Of a stretch of 64,000 nucleotides of DNA, positions 1 through 9,320 are shown in pieces. The position numbers and the translations under genes are program-made. Origin of the DNA: Microbacterium sp. (lineage in GTDB: Bacteria; Actinomycetota; Actinomycetes; Actinomycetales; Microbacteriaceae); contig JAITLK010000003.1 in the NCBI GenBank assembly GCA_031277945.1, positions 310,001 to 374,000 of the forward strand, given 5' to 3'. Every line of letters starts with the position of its first letter. The stretch's first letter is position 1. Below the pieces are notes generated by a model. The model was not told the DNA's origin, did not search any database, and saw only the letters and a program-made list of their open reading frames with translations.

Positions 1-52
1 GAGGTGAGGCGGGCGGTTCCGCGATGACGCTGCTCCCGAGGGAGCGCGCCGA

Positions 53-2755
53 TCAGGAGCGAGGCTTCTCGACCATCTCCGTGGTCTCGATCTCGTCGCC
101 GATCTGGATGTCGTTGTACTTGCCGAGGCCGATACCGGCTTCGTAGTCGGTACGCACCTCGGTGACGTCGTCCTTGAACCGGCGCAGCGACTCGATGGCC
201 AGGCCATCGGCGATGACGATGCCGTCGCGGATGACGCGCGCCTTCGCGTTGCGGGTGATGGTTCCCGAGCGCACGATGACACCGGCGATGTTGCCGAACT
301 TCGAGGAGCGGAACACCTCGCGGATCTCGGCGACACCCGACTGGACCTCTTCGTACTCCGGCTTGAGCATTCCCTTGAGGGAACTCTCGATGTCCTCGAT
401 CGCCGCGTAGATGACCGAGTAGAACCGGATGTCCACGCCCTCGCGCTGAGCACGCTCGCGCGCCTTCTGGTCGGGACGGACGTTGAAGCCCACGATGATC
501 GCGTTGTCGATCGTCGCAAGATCCACGTCGGAGGCGGTGATGGCACCGACGCCACGGTGGAGGATGCGCAGCTGGACCGAGTCGTCCACCTCGATCTTGA
601 GCAGCGACTCCTCGAGTGCCTCGACGGCACCGGAGACGTCACCCTTGATGATGAGGTTGAGCGATTCGACCTTGCCCTCTTCGAGAGCACGGGTGAAGTC
701 CTCGAGCGAGATGCGCTTGCGGGCCTTCGCCAGCTGGGCGTTGCGCTCGGCCGCCTCGCGCTTCTCAGCGATCTGGCGTGCCGTGCGGTCCTCATCGGTG
801 ACGATGAAGGTGTCGCCGGCGCGGGGCACGGAGTTCAGACCCTGCACCTGGACCGGACGAGACGGGTACGCCTCTTCGACCGCGTCGCCGTTCTCGTCGA
901 GCATCGCACGGACACGTCCGTACGCGGTGCCGGCGACGATCGCGTCTCCGACGCGCAGCGTTCCGGACTGGATGAGCACGGTGGCGACCGAACCGCGGCC
1001 CTTGTCGAGCTTCGCCTCGATGGCGACACCGCGAGCAGCCTTGTTCGGGTTCGCGCGCAGGTCGAGTCCGGCGTCCGCCGTCAGCAGCACGGCGTCCAGG
1101 AGGTCCTGGATGCCCATGTTCTGACGAGCCGACACGTCGACGAACATCACGTCGCCGCCGTACTCCTCGGCCACGAGGCCGTACTCGGTCAGCTGCTGAC
1201 GCACCTTCGCCGGGTTCGCCTCGGGCTTGTCGACCTTGTTGACCGCCACGACGATCGGCACATTGGCCGCCTGTGCGTGGTTGAGGGCCTCCACCGTCTG
1301 CGGCATGATGCCGTCGTCGGCGGCCACCACAAGGATCGCGATGTCCGTCACCTGCGCACCACGGGCACGCATGGCGGTGAACGCCTCGTGACCCGGGGTG
1401 TCGATAAAGGTGATGGCGCGCTCGATGCCCTCGTGCTCGGTCCAGATCTGGTAAGCACCGATGTGCTGGGTGATGCCACCGGCCTCGCCCGCGACCACGT
1501 TGGTCTGACGGATGGCGTCGAGCAGTCGCGTCTTACCGTGGTCGACGTGACCCATGACGGTCACCACCGGCGGGCGGATCTCCAGGTCGTCGTCATCCTC
1601 ATCGGCGAGCTCGGCGTCCAGGTCCAGACCGAAGCCCTCGAGGAGCTCCTTGTCCTCGTCCTCGGGCGAGACCATCTGGATCTTGTAGCCCAGCTCGGCG
1701 CCGAGGACCTCGAAGGTCGACTCGTCCAGCGACTCGGTGGCCGTGGCCATCTCGCCGAGGTTGAAGAGGATCGTCACCAGCGTGCCGGGCTGCACCGTGT
1801 AACCGGTGATGGCCTCGATCTTGTCGGCGAAGTCGGCGATGGAGGAGCCGCGACGCAGGCGAATGGTCTCGCCGTTACCGCGCGAGACGTTGACACCGCC
1901 CACCATCGGGGCATCGCGCATCTCGAATTCCTGGCGCTTGGCCCGACGCGACTTGCGCTGCTTCGACTTGCCGCCGCCCTTACCGAATGCACCGGCTGTG
2001 CCGCCACGACCACGACCACCGGGGCCGGGACGACCGGCGAAGCCGCCGCCACCGGCGGGACGCTGGAAGCCGCCACCGGCGCCGGCACCGGCACCACCGG
2101 GACGACCGGGTCCACCCGGACGCTGCTGGAACGGGGCACCACCGGGACGGCCGCCGCCGCCGGGACGCTGCGGACGCGGGGCACCCGGACGGGGCGAACC
2201 CGGACGGGGAGCCTGCGGACGCGGGATGTTCCCGGGCGTCGGGCGCTGTCCCATGCCCTGCGCGGATGCGAAGGGGTTATTGCCGGGACGAGGGCCGGCG
2301 GGACGCTGTCCCATGCCCTGCGAGGACGCGAACGGGTTGTTGCCCGGGCGCGGACCGCCGGGACGGGGTCCGGGCGTGGGAGCGCCGGGCTTCGGCGCAC
2401 CACCGGCGGGCTTGTCGCCGGCCGGCTTCTCAGCGGCGGGAGCGGCAGGCGCGGCGGGCTCGGGAGCCTTCTCGGCTGCGGGCGCGCTCGGCTTGGGGCC
2501 CGGCTTCGGGCCGGGCTTGGGGCCGGGGGTGGCAGCCGGCTTGGCCGGGGCAGCCTTGGCGGGCGCCGCGGCGGAGGCACCGCCGGCAGCGCGCTCGGAC
2601 TCCAGGGCGGCGCGCAGCTTGCGCGCAACCGGGGGCTCGATCGTGGACGACGGGCTCTTGACGAACTCGCCGAGTTCCTTCAGTTTCGCAAGGGCGACCT
2701 TGCTGTCGACACCGAGTTCGGATGCGATCTCGTGTACGCGTGGTTTGGCAGCCAC
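53..2755 (-). CDS. infB: Translation initiation factor IF-2
   Basis: Translational GTPase that delivers initiator fMet-tRNA to the 30S subunit and promotes subunit joining. About 900 aa. An IF2 N-terminal module ([15 protein letters not shown]) is followed by a long Ala/Pro then Gly/Arg/Pro-rich linker (about residues 60-280), and the G domain begins with GHVDHGKT near residue 400. The GTPase and C-terminal domains look intact. I chose the GTG at 2755, since it is preceded by AGGAG with correct spacing and gives the N-terminus expected in actinobacteria; the longer frame adds seven residues without an SD. It is the last complete gene of the nusA-ylxR-infB unit; rbfA would lie outside the window. 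The linker carries two near-identical copies of a segment containing [13 protein letters not shown]. Confidence 0.97.
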   Translation of the reverse strand: MAAKPRVHEIASELGVDSKVALAKLKELGEFVKSPSSTIEPPVARKLRAALESERAAGGASAAAPAKAAPAKPAATPGPKPGPKPGPKPSAPAAEKAPEPAAPAAPAAEKPAGDKPAGGAPKPGAPTPGPRPGGPRPGNNPFASSQGMGQRPAGPRPGNNPFASAQGMGQRPTPGNIPRPQAPRPGSPRPGAPRPQRPGGGGRPGGAPFQQRPGGPGRPGGAGAGAGGGFQRPAGGGGFAGRPGPGGRGRGGTAGAFGKGGGKSKQRKSRRAKRQEFEMRDAPMVGGVNVSRGNGETIRLRRGSSIADFADKIEAITGYTVQPGTLVTILFNLGEMATATESLDESTFEVLGAELGYKIQMVSPEDEDKELLEGFGLDLDAELADEDDDDLEIRPPVVTVMGHVDHGKTRLLDAIRQTNVVAGEAGGITQHIGAYQIWTEHEGIERAITFIDTPGHEAFTAMRARGAQVTDIAILVVAADDGIMPQTVEALNHAQAANVPIVVAVNKVDKPEANPAKVRQQLTEYGLVAEEYGGDVMFVDVSARQNMGIQDLLDAVLLTADAGLDLRANPNKAARGVAIEAKLDKGRGSVATVLIQSGTLRVGDAIVAGTAYGRVRAMLDENGDAVEEAYPSRPVQVQGLNSVPRAGDTFIVTDEDRTARQIAEKREAAERNAQLAKARKRISLEDFTRALEEGKVESLNLIIKGDVSGAVEALEESLLKIEVDDSVQLRILHRGVGAITASDVDLATIDNAIIVGFNVRPDQKARERAQREGVDIRFYSVIYAAIEDIESSLKGMLKPEYEEVQSGVAEIREVFRSSKFGNIAGVIVRSGTITRNAKARVIRDGIVIADGLAIESLRRFKDDVTEVRTDYEAGIGLGKYNDIQIGDEIETTEMVEKPRS

Positions 2756-2809
2756 ATTTCTCCTGTCTGGGTCCACCCAGGCAGGGCAGACCGTATCAGC
2801 GGACGGGTC

Positions 2810-3082
2810 TCATTTCGAGCCGTTCACTTTGTTTCCATAGCCGTTCAGCCGTTTCTCGATGGTCTGCGTGTCAAGTGGCCCCGACACACGGAGTGCTCGT
2901 ATGAACGCCCGCCGCTGCAGCGCCTTCTCGAGGCACTGCGCATCGTCGTGCACCCACGCACCCCGCCCGGGCATCGAAGCCCGCTCGTCGAAGACGAGGG
3001 AGGTTTCGGAGGCCACTACCCGCAGAAGAGCGGAGCGAGATGCACGGCTGCGACATCCGACGCACGTCCGTACGGGTTCCAT
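2810..3082 (-). CDS. ylxR: YlxR family RNA-binding protein (DUF448)
   Basis: Small basic protein (90 aa) of the YlxR family, typically encoded between nusA and infB and thought to bind RNA or nucleoid components. The N-terminus contains the family signature RTCVGCR, followed by the conserved PGRGAWVH segment near residue 40. I chose the ATG at 3082, which is preceded by GGGAGGTG at about five bases; the longer frame runs into non-family sequence. The gene lies between nusA (gap 160 bases) and infB (gap 54 bases) on the same strand and is probably cotranscribed with them. Confidence 0.93.
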   Translation of the reverse strand: MEPVRTCVGCRSRASRSALLRVVASETSLVFDERASMPGRGAWVHDDAQCLEKALQRRAFIRALRVSGPLDTQTIEKRLNGYGNKVNGSK

Positions 3083-3242
3083 ATTACACCTCCCGGGTGC
3101 CTGTTCGCTCTCATCAGGATCGACCGACGGGGCCGTCCTGGCGCGGGATCGCGGTGCTGGAGCGGAATCCCGCGTCATCGTCCCGCCCTGCCGGCGGCGG
3201 ACCGCTGCGGCGTTTCGCCGTCGGCTCCGCCGCCGCTACGGA

Positions 3243-4232
3243 TCACTTGTCGTCGAGGATCGAATCCGGCTGGATGTCGATCTTGGCCCCGGTGAGCTTG
3301 GCGGCCAGGCGGGCGTTCTGCCCCTCCTTGCCGATCGCGAGCGACAACTGGTAGTCGGGCACCAGCGCGCGGACGGCCTTGGTGGTGGCATCCAGCACGA
3401 AGCTGGAGCTCACCTTCGCGGGCGAGAGCGCATTGGCGACGAACGTGGGAAGGTCAGGGCTGTAGTCGACGATGTCGATCTTCTCGCCCGAGAGCTCCTC
3501 GGTGACCGCGCGAACCCGGCGGCCCATCTCTCCGATGCAGGCGCCCTTGGCGTTGACCTGAGGGTCGTTCGCGATGACGGCGATCTTGGTGCGGTGCCCC
3601 GCCTCGCGAGCGAGGGACTCGATGGTCACCAGGCCGTTCGCGATCTCCGGGACCTCCAGCGCGAAGAGCTTGCGGACCAGGCCCGGGTGCGTGCGCGAGA
3701 CGGTGATCTGGGGGCCCTTATTGCCCTTGGCCACCGTGGTCACATACACGCGGATGCGCGAGCCGTGCGTGTACTCCTCGCCCGGGACCTGCTCCTCGGG
3801 CGGGAGGATGGCCTCGACCGAGCCGAGGTCGACGTGGATCATCTTCGGGTTGGGGCCCTGCTGGATCACACCGGCGACGATGTCGCCTTCCTTGCCGCGG
3901 AACTCCCCGAGCACCGCGTCGTCGGCGATGTCGCGCAGCCGCTGGCTGATGACCTGCTTGGCGGCGAAGGCCGCGATCCGCCCGAAGTCCGCGGGCATGT
4001 GCTCCTCTTCGCCGATGACCGCGTCCTCGTCATCGAGAACCGGGATGTAGACGGCGACGTGGCCGGTCTTGCGGTCCAGCGAGGCGCGGGCGCCGACGGG
4101 CAGCGATCCCTCCGGCGAGGTGTGCTTGGCGTAGGCCGTGAGCACCGCCTGCTCGATGATGCGAACGAGTTCGTCGAAGGGGATCTCCTTCTCTCGCTCG
4201 ATGTTGCGCAGCAGTCCGAGATCGATCTCCAC
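3243..4232 (-). CDS. nusA: Transcription termination/antitermination protein NusA
   Basis: RNA polymerase-associated factor acting in pausing, termination and antitermination. At 329 aa it has the Gram-positive form: N-terminal polymerase-binding domain, S1 domain and two KH domains (C-terminal KH with [20 protein letters not shown]), without the C-terminal acidic repeats of the E. coli protein. The GTG start at 4232 is preceded by GGGAGG six bases upstream. It heads the nusA-ylxR-infB series. The usual upstream partner rimP is not found; the next gene upstream is on the other strand. Confidence 0.97.
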   Translation of the reverse strand: MEIDLGLLRNIEREKEIPFDELVRIIEQAVLTAYAKHTSPEGSLPVGARASLDRKTGHVAVYIPVLDDEDAVIGEEEHMPADFGRIAAFAAKQVISQRLRDIADDAVLGEFRGKEGDIVAGVIQQGPNPKMIHVDLGSVEAILPPEEQVPGEEYTHGSRIRVYVTTVAKGNKGPQITVSRTHPGLVRKLFALEVPEIANGLVTIESLAREAGHRTKIAVIANDPQVNAKGACIGEMGRRVRAVTEELSGEKIDIVDYSPDLPTFVANALSPAKVSSSFVLDATTKAVRALVPDYQLSLAIGKEGQNARLAAKLTGAKIDIQPDSILDDK

Positions 4233-4377
4233 GGTGGGCCTCCCTATTCAGCTCTTCACCCGCGAACGGGCATCCTCTTCAGGATACTCGCTCGATGCGA
4301 TCCGGTGGCACATCGGTGTCCCACCGCGATCGCCCGTCGCCATGGGAAGCTCGGAGGAACGACACCGAGGAGGATGG

Positions 4378-5052
4378 ATGATCTCTCGACGAATGGCGGC
4401 CCTGCCGACCGCAGCCGGCATACCTGTTCCTCCGTTCGCGACACGCGAGGACCATGATCGCTATCTCCGCATGCTGCAGCTCCACCTGGCTCTGCTCGAC
4501 GACGGCGGCCCCGCGCTCGGGACCATCGCCCTGTCCGCGGCGCTGGAGGCGGGACGCCGCGACGGGCGGTCGTTTCCCGCGGGGCTCAGCGCGCTCGAGC
4601 TCACCGCGACGTTGACCTCGTGGTTCCCCGTCGCGTGGACGCTGGAGTCGCTGGCCACGGAGCTCAGCCGCCATCTCGGCCGGGACGCACCGAGTCGCCA
4701 CAGCGGGCGGTGGCACTGGTTCACCGACCCCGACTTCCTGGCGGAGCCGGCCGGCGCCGGCTGGCGCATCACCCGCCATGAACGCGGCGGGCGGGAGGAG
4801 AAGGCGGTACCCGACGATCAGGTTCTCATCGCGGTCTGGATCGAGCACTTCCGCGACTGGCACAGTTATCCGCTGGCGTGGCGCGTGCCTGCCGAGGACA
4901 TCGAGACGCTGGCACCAGCGACGGCCGAGGTGCGCCGCATCGACGCTGTGGATGCTGCACTGCCCTACCGCTCGAACTGGCGTGCCGAGGCCCGCGATGC
5001 GCTGCGCAGCGCGGGCGATGACCGAACCCCGACCGATACACGGGGCCGCTGA
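4378..5052 (+). CDS. Hypothetical protein
   Basis: Protein of 224 aa that I do not recognise. It is soluble in appearance, with no signal peptide or membrane segment. The N-terminal third is helical and Leu-rich (DRYLRMLQLHLALLDD). The middle is Trp- and Arg-rich (HSGRWHWFTDPDF, VWIEHFRDWHSYPLAW). The ATG at 4378 follows GAGGAGG by four bases; a second ATG at 4393 is possible. It is transcribed away from nusA and its stop lies only eight bases from the stop of the convergent LOG gene. Codon use matches its neighbours, so it is very likely real, but no function can be assigned. Confidence 0.75.
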   Translation: MISRRMAALPTAAGIPVPPFATREDHDRYLRMLQLHLALLDDGGPALGTIALSAALEAGRRDGRSFPAGLSALELTATLTSWFPVAWTLESLATELSRHLGRDAPSRHSGRWHWFTDPDFLAEPAGAGWRITRHERGGREEKAVPDDQVLIAVWIEHFRDWHSYPLAWRVPAEDIETLAPATAEVRRIDAVDAALPYRSNWRAEARDALRSAGDDRTPTDTRGR

Positions 5053-5060
5053 GACGCCTG

Positions 5061-6143
5061 CTACTCCGAGGGGTTCTTCGTTCCCGCGGGCACCCGGTCG
5101 GGAGCGGACTCCAGATCGTTGATGGCCCGGATCAGATGGAACAGATGACCCACCTTGAACGGGTTGAGAACCATCGTGAGCCGCGGCAGCTCCGGGACAT
5201 CGTCGTCGGCGATCTCCACCGGCAGCGCTGCCATGCTCTCGATCCGGCCCGAGACCAGCAGGTGCCCGAAGCGTTCGTTGAGCGATTCCAGTTCCTGCGG
5301 CGTGGGGGTCGCCCGGATGCGGAGCACGAGCAGTTCGTCGATCCACCGAAGCGAATCGTAGTTGCGCCAGAACCCGGTGATCTCCGCCTCGGCCTCCGCC
5401 ACGGAGTCCGTGATGAGAACGCGCTCAAGGTCATCGCCGGAGACCACACCTGCCGGAATCATCTGCTCTTCGACGAAACGTCGCAGCCCCGACCAGAACT
5501 GCCCTCCTGGCTCGTCGAGCAGGACGATCGGCATCGGCTCGGCCTTTCCGGTCTGCTGGAGGGTCAGCAGCTCGAACATCTCGTCCATCGTGCCGAAACC
5601 GCCGGGCACGCACACGAAGCCGCTGGATTCCTTCATCAGCATGAGCTTGCGGGTGAAGAAGTACTTCATCGCCACCACGTTGTCGCGGTCGGCGAAGATC
5701 GCGTTCGGACGCTCCTCGAACGGTAGCCGGATGGAGACGCCGATCGCCCGGTCGGGTCCCGCGCCCTCCGCGGCTGCCTGCATGATGCCGGGGCCGGCGC
5801 CCGTCACGACCATCCAGCCGCGTTCGGCGAGACGCTCGGCGATGTCGTGCGCCTGCTCGTAGAGCGGGTCATCCGACCGCGTGCGCGCGGAGCCGAAGAT
5901 AGTGACCTTCGGAACCCCCGCATATGGCGCGAAGATGCGAAACGCGCGGCGCATCTCCGCCACCGCAGAAGCCGTGATCTTCAGATCCAGACGTTCCGTG
6001 CCGTCACGGCCCAGCTCGATCGCCGTGCCGATGATGCGGCGGATGAGCTCGCGGTTCGCCGTGATGCCGGCGTCGTGCAGCATCCGATCCATCTCCGCGC
6101 GCAGAGTCTCGTCGGGTCCGGGGGTCACGGTGGCTTCGGTCAT
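5061..6143 (-). CDS. LOG family (TIGR00730) Rossmann-fold protein
   Basis: Member of the LOG / putative lysine decarboxylase family. Characterised relatives hydrolyse nucleoside 5'-monophosphates, including cytokinin riboside monophosphates, to the base and ribose 5-phosphate. The phosphate-binding motif GAGPGIM is at residues 115-121 and the family signature PGGFGTMDE at 180-188. At 360 aa it is much longer than the roughly 190 aa single-domain LOG proteins, with about 85 extra residues before the Rossmann core and about 90 after it, the latter probably a regulatory or oligomerisation region. The ATG at 6143 follows GGGAGGGTGGAGG. Substrate unknown. Confidence 0.9.
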   Translation of the reverse strand: MTEATVTPGPDETLRAEMDRMLHDAGITANRELIRRIIGTAIELGRDGTERLDLKITASAVAEMRRAFRIFAPYAGVPKVTIFGSARTRSDDPLYEQAHDIAERLAERGWMVVTGAGPGIMQAAAEGAGPDRAIGVSIRLPFEERPNAIFADRDNVVAMKYFFTRKLMLMKESSGFVCVPGGFGTMDEMFELLTLQQTGKAEPMPIVLLDEPGGQFWSGLRRFVEEQMIPAGVVSGDDLERVLITDSVAEAEAEITGFWRNYDSLRWIDELLVLRIRATPTPQELESLNERFGHLLVSGRIESMAALPVEIADDDVPELPRLTMVLNPFKVGHLFHLIRAINDLESAPDRVPAGTKNPSE

Positions 6144-6198
6144 GCCTCCACCCTCCCATGCCCCGGAGAACGGCGCCTGAACGGGTGCGCGTGCCGGT

Positions 6199-7053
6199 TC
6201 AGACCGCGGTGGCGGTGGTCGTCATCACCAGTGTCTGGGCATCGGGCTGAGTGAGCTGCACCGTGATGGAGCGGAAGTCCGCGAGCGATGCGACATGGGT
6301 GCCGCCGCACGGAAACGACGCCTCGCCCTCCGGCAGCGTGCAGTGCCACGTGCGCATGTCGGTGATCGCGGGTCCCGCTGTGTCGATACGGCTCGCCGAT
6401 CCCGCCGCCACCCAGGCGGCCAGGAGGGCGTTGGCGCGCTGCTCGCGCTCGGCCAGCGACGCCGCGAAGGTCTCGGTGTCGAATCCGGCCTTTCGCAGGC
6501 TCTTGCCGAGGCGATACCGGTCGACGCTGCCGTTGGGGTGGATCAGGCTGGTCTCGTTGGCCCGGCCCTCGAAGTCGGGATTGCCGAGCGGGTCGGGACG
6601 CACCTCCTTGCGCCAGAGGTCCGCGAGCGCGGCATCGAGGGCGAGGGAGGCCAGGTGGCAGGCGGTGTGTCCTCGGCTCAGGTCCAAGCGTCGGTCACCA
6701 TCGACGAGCGCGCGAACGGCAGTGCCCTCCACAAGGGAGGCGCCGGTGTCCGTGACGTGCGCGACCAGCCACGTCCAGCCCTCGGTACCGCGCTTGACGG
6801 GGATGTCGGTGCCGATCAGCAGGTCGGCACCGTTCTCGGTCGCAGCCATCACGGTGTCGACCACGCGCACCTCCTCACCTCCGGCGACGATCCTTCCGGT
6901 GTCGCCCGGCTGATCCGGCCAGGTGTGATCGACCGGATGGAACGGCGTGGTGTCCAGGATGACCACGGCACCGCCCGGGTGAGGCCGCACGGCTGTCACG
7001 ATGGCGTCCCCCGCGATCGCACCGGAGGGGAATGTCACGAGCGTCTCATTCAC
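6199..7053 (-). CDS. Alanyl-tRNA editing (AlaX-like) metal-dependent hydrolase
   Basis: Resembles free-standing editing domains related to AlaRS, which hydrolyse misacylated tRNA such as Ser-tRNA(Ala). The four zinc ligands of the fold are present: HTACH at residues 129-133 and CGGTH at 249-253. The N-terminal 100 residues form the beta-rich domain seen in AlaX-M type proteins. I chose the GTG at 7053, preceded by GAGAG eight bases upstream; an in-frame GTG pair at 7080 would add nine residues. 284 aa. It is 55 bases downstream-oriented from a lipoprotein gene on the same strand. The exact tRNA substrate cannot be read from sequence. Confidence 0.87.
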   Translation of the reverse strand: MNETLVTFPSGAIAGDAIVTAVRPHPGGAVVILDTTPFHPVDHTWPDQPGDTGRIVAGGEEVRVVDTVMAATENGADLLIGTDIPVKRGTEGWTWLVAHVTDTGASLVEGTAVRALVDGDRRLDLSRGHTACHLASLALDAALADLWRKEVRPDPLGNPDFEGRANETSLIHPNGSVDRYRLGKSLRKAGFDTETFAASLAEREQRANALLAAWVAAGSASRIDTAGPAITDMRTWHCTLPEGEASFPCGGTHVASLADFRSITVQLTQPDAQTLVMTTTATAV

Positions 7054-7106
7054 GCAGGCAACTCTCTCACGGCGCACCACGGTGAGAGCTGAGCACGCGG
7101 GCGGGC

Positions 7107-8099
7107 TCAGAGATCCGTTCGCTCAGCGAGCGCCGACAGGATCGAGCCGAGCAGATCTTCCTGCATGTCGATGTAGCCGTAGCCGGCGAACGTCAGGCGG
7201 TTGACTCCGGCATCCAGCACGCCGGTGATGAGACCGGCATCGTCGACGGTGATCCACCCCCGGTCGGCACCCTCGACCTCGAAGTCCTCACCGCTCGGCT
7301 GCCGCCCGCGGTCCGCTCCCCCGGGATAGAAGGTCACGGCGATGCCGTCCTCCTCCGGCTGATGAGCTGCGCACCATCCCGCTCGCCCGTCCGCCACGAG
7401 CACGTCCCACAGGGGCCCATAGGGCTGCGAGTCGTTCTGCACGCCGGGCTCCGCATCCGGCATGCCGCCGTCACGCGCCGCGTCGACAATCACCGAGCAG
7501 TCGGGCACGGCCCAGGAGCCCGCCGGCAGCGGGGCGGCCACGGGGTGCTGCCCGATGAGGCGGGCACCCACGCGACCCACGACGGCGGACAGGGCGTCTT
7601 CGCTGCCCGCGCCGGCGATGAGCCAGGAGTCGCCCACGGCGAGTTCAGCCATGCAGAGCTCGGGACCTTCGGTCTCTGGGCAGGCGACGATGTCCGGCGT
7701 GGCGAGCGCCTCGTCGGACACCAGGGACAGCGGCAGGATGTCCACCGAAACCGCACCGGCTCCGGCCCCGTCCCAGCGGCAGCTGAGTGCGCCGGCGAGG
7801 TCAGACGCCGGGTCTGCACCATGCAGGTCTGTCAACGTCCACGTCGCGGGCGCGATCGCGCCCAGGTCCTCGTCCGTGAGCACCTGAGCGCAATCCCCGG
7901 CAAACGCCGTTTCCGGCGTGATCGGCTCGGCTTCGGCGTCATCCGTGACGCTCGATTCCGTCGTGGGCTCCGCCGACGCGGACGGCGTTGGCGTCGGCGG
8001 CGCGCTCGTGGCCCCGGACCCCGGATCCGTCATCGTGCACCCGGTGAGCACCAGCGTCGCCGCCACGGCGGTGAGGAATCGAGCGAGCGGAGAGCGCAT
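7107..8099 (-). CDS. Putative lipoprotein
   Basis: Predicted secreted lipoprotein of 330 aa. A basic N-terminus and hydrophobic stretch end in the lipobox LTGC at about residues 18-21. A Thr/Pro/Ser/Ala-rich linker (about 25-60) follows, then a globular acidic domain with several scattered Cys residues (about 65-330) whose family I do not recognise. A perfect TATGAT -10 hexamer ends six bases before the ATG, so the mRNA is probably leaderless; the GAAGG adjacent to the ATG is too close to act as an SD. Function unknown; it acts at the outer face of the membrane. Confidence 0.82.
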   Translation of the reverse strand: MRSPLARFLTAVAATLVLTGCTMTDPGSGATSAPPTPTPSASAEPTTESSVTDDAEAEPITPETAFAGDCAQVLTDEDLGAIAPATWTLTDLHGADPASDLAGALSCRWDGAGAGAVSVDILPLSLVSDEALATPDIVACPETEGPELCMAELAVGDSWLIAGAGSEDALSAVVGRVGARLIGQHPVAAPLPAGSWAVPDCSVIVDAARDGGMPDAEPGVQNDSQPYGPLWDVLVADGRAGWCAAHQPEEDGIAVTFYPGGADRGRQPSGEDFEVEGADRGWITVDDAGLITGVLDAGVNRLTFAGYGYIDMQEDLLGSILSALAERTDL

Positions 8100-8105
8100 C
8101 CTTCG

Positions 8106-8111
8106 ATCATA
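8106..8111 (-). promoter_or_regulatory. -10 element (TATGAT) of leaderless lipoprotein gene
   Basis: TATGAT on the minus strand, separated by exactly six bases from the ATG at 8099, placing transcription initiation at the start codon. A possible -35 (TTGCGG) is about 20 bases upstream, longer than ideal. Confidence 0.6.
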
Positions 8112-8159
8112 GGGAAGGCCCGCACCGGGAGCCGCAACGATTCGGCTACACCCTCACGC

Positions 8160-9062
8160 TCACCACAGCTGGGCGATCACGTCGGCGAACACCTCCTCTG
8201 CATCCACCTCCAGACCGCGGCGCCCGAACCAGGTGCACACGTTCAGCACGTCCCGATGGAGGAAGTCCGCACCGGCGGGGTTCGCCGCAAGATCCACGAT
8301 CTGCGGGAGATCGATCACCACCACACGTCCGCGATGCAGCAGCAGGTTGTACGCGGAGAGGTCGCCGTGGGCCAAGCCCGCCCGAGCGAAGGCGATCAGC
8401 AGCGAGCGCACCTGATCGAACGGATCGGCCAGTTCGGCGCCGCGCAGCCGCGTCTGAGCGAGGCGAGGCGCCGCCTCCCGTCCTTTCCCGATGAACTCCA
8501 GCAGGACCTCCGTGCCGGACACCTGCACGGGGTATGGCACCGGGATTCCGGCTTCGTATGCAGCGCAGAGCGCGGCGAACTCGGATCCCGCCCAGTGGCC
8601 CGCGGAGACGGACCGGCCGTAGGCGGATTTCTTCTCCACGGCACGTACATCCCGGGATCGCCGCAGCCGTCGCCCCTCCTCGTACTGCCCGGACCGGTGA
8701 AAGTCACTGGTGTCGTTGCCCCGATAGCGTTTCGCCGCCAGCAGGCACCCCTCCTGATCGGGCACGGCACGCTCGATCAGGTGGACATCGGCCTCCTTGC
8801 CGGTCTTGACGACGCCGAGTTCGGTGTCGAATGCCGCAGCGCTGGTCACCAGCCATGCGGGATGCGGGCGCGGCCCGCGCTCGGTGGGCGACGCAGACGG
8901 CCAGGTACTCCACCGCTGATCGCGGCCCGGCTCGCGCTGATCGAAGGACTGGCCGTCGAGGACGGCGTCGATGTCCATGATGACGTCGGGCGCGGGCTCG
9001 GCAGCCGCGCGCGCGTGAGAAGAAGATGACGATGCGGAGTCGATGAAGGACTCGAAAGACAT
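8160..9062 (-). CDS. RIO-type serine protein kinase
   Basis: RIO-family protein kinase of 300 aa. All catalytic landmarks are visible: nucleotide-binding KTGKEADV at residues 86-93, the Lys in AAKRY at 111, the catalytic loop HGDLSAYN at 232-239, and the metal-binding DLPQ at 251-254. It therefore looks active. RIO kinases act in ribosome maturation in archaea and eukaryotes; the role of bacterial members is mostly undefined. The first 70 residues are low-complexity and not part of the kinase fold. The ATG follows GGAGAT at good spacing. A long leader with its own promoter and short reading frames lies upstream. Confidence 0.92.
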   Translation of the reverse strand: MSFESFIDSASSSSSHARAAAEPAPDVIMDIDAVLDGQSFDQREPGRDQRWSTWPSASPTERGPRPHPAWLVTSAAAFDTELGVVKTGKEADVHLIERAVPDQEGCLLAAKRYRGNDTSDFHRSGQYEEGRRLRRSRDVRAVEKKSAYGRSVSAGHWAGSEFAALCAAYEAGIPVPYPVQVSGTEVLLEFIGKGREAAPRLAQTRLRGAELADPFDQVRSLLIAFARAGLAHGDLSAYNLLLHRGRVVVIDLPQIVDLAANPAGADFLHRDVLNVCTWFGRRGLEVDAEEVFADVIAQLW

Positions 9063-9109
9063 GAGGGAGATCTCCGGACAGGAGGCCGCCGCTCAGTCGA
9101 TGCGGAACG

Positions 9110-9166
9110 TCAGTATGCGGCCTCAATGAGGTGAGAGGGTACGGATGACACCGTGATCGTGTTCAT
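9110..9166 (-). CDS. Possible short leader ORF upstream of RIO kinase (18 aa)
   Basis: Candidate small reading frame MNTITVSSVPSHLIEAAY in the 5' leader of the RIO kinase gene, with GAGAGGAG nine bases before its ATG. An overlapping 16-codon frame (ATG at 9173, stop at 9123; MTDEHDHGVIRTLSPH) starts only two or three bases after the same SD. At most one is likely translated. Both lie between the predicted transcription start near 9219 and the kinase start at 9062. Evidence is only the SD and position; it may not be a real gene. Confidence 0.3.
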   Translation of the reverse strand: MNTITVSSVPSHLIEAAY

Positions 9167-9225
9167 CGGTCATCACTCCTCTCCCTCGTGCCGGCCAGCC
9201 GGGTCGCGCCTGTCGCAACTCGTTC

Positions 9226-9254
9226 ACGCTAGCGCGTCCGCGCCGTGCAGACAA
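9226..9254 (-). promoter_or_regulatory. Promoter of RIO kinase transcript
   Basis: Minus-strand TTGTCT (9249-9254), 17-base spacer, TAGCGT (9226-9231). Predicted start near 9219, giving a 5' leader of about 155 bases before the kinase ATG. Confidence 0.55.
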
Positions 9255-9261
9255 GGCAGAC

Positions 9262-9280
9262 AGCCGCTCTCATGGCGGCT
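9262..9280 (-). terminator. Weak hairpin downstream of ispG
   Basis: AGCCGC and GCGGCT form a six-base-pair stem with a seven-base loop, about 40 bases past the ispG stop. There is no U-tract, so terminator function is uncertain. Confidence 0.3.
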
Positions 9281-9320
9281 TTCACGAGTCCTCGCGTGCG
9301 CCGCACTGGAGGACCGCGCG

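Noticed and set aside
31..44. Terminator after infB
   Set aside because: GCTCCC/GGGAGC with a two-base loop is a short palindrome without a tail, and rbfA is expected to follow infB on the same transcript.
557..3295. Plus-strand open frame of 912 codons
   Set aside because: Antisense to infB and ylxR; long only because stop codons are rare in GC-rich DNA.
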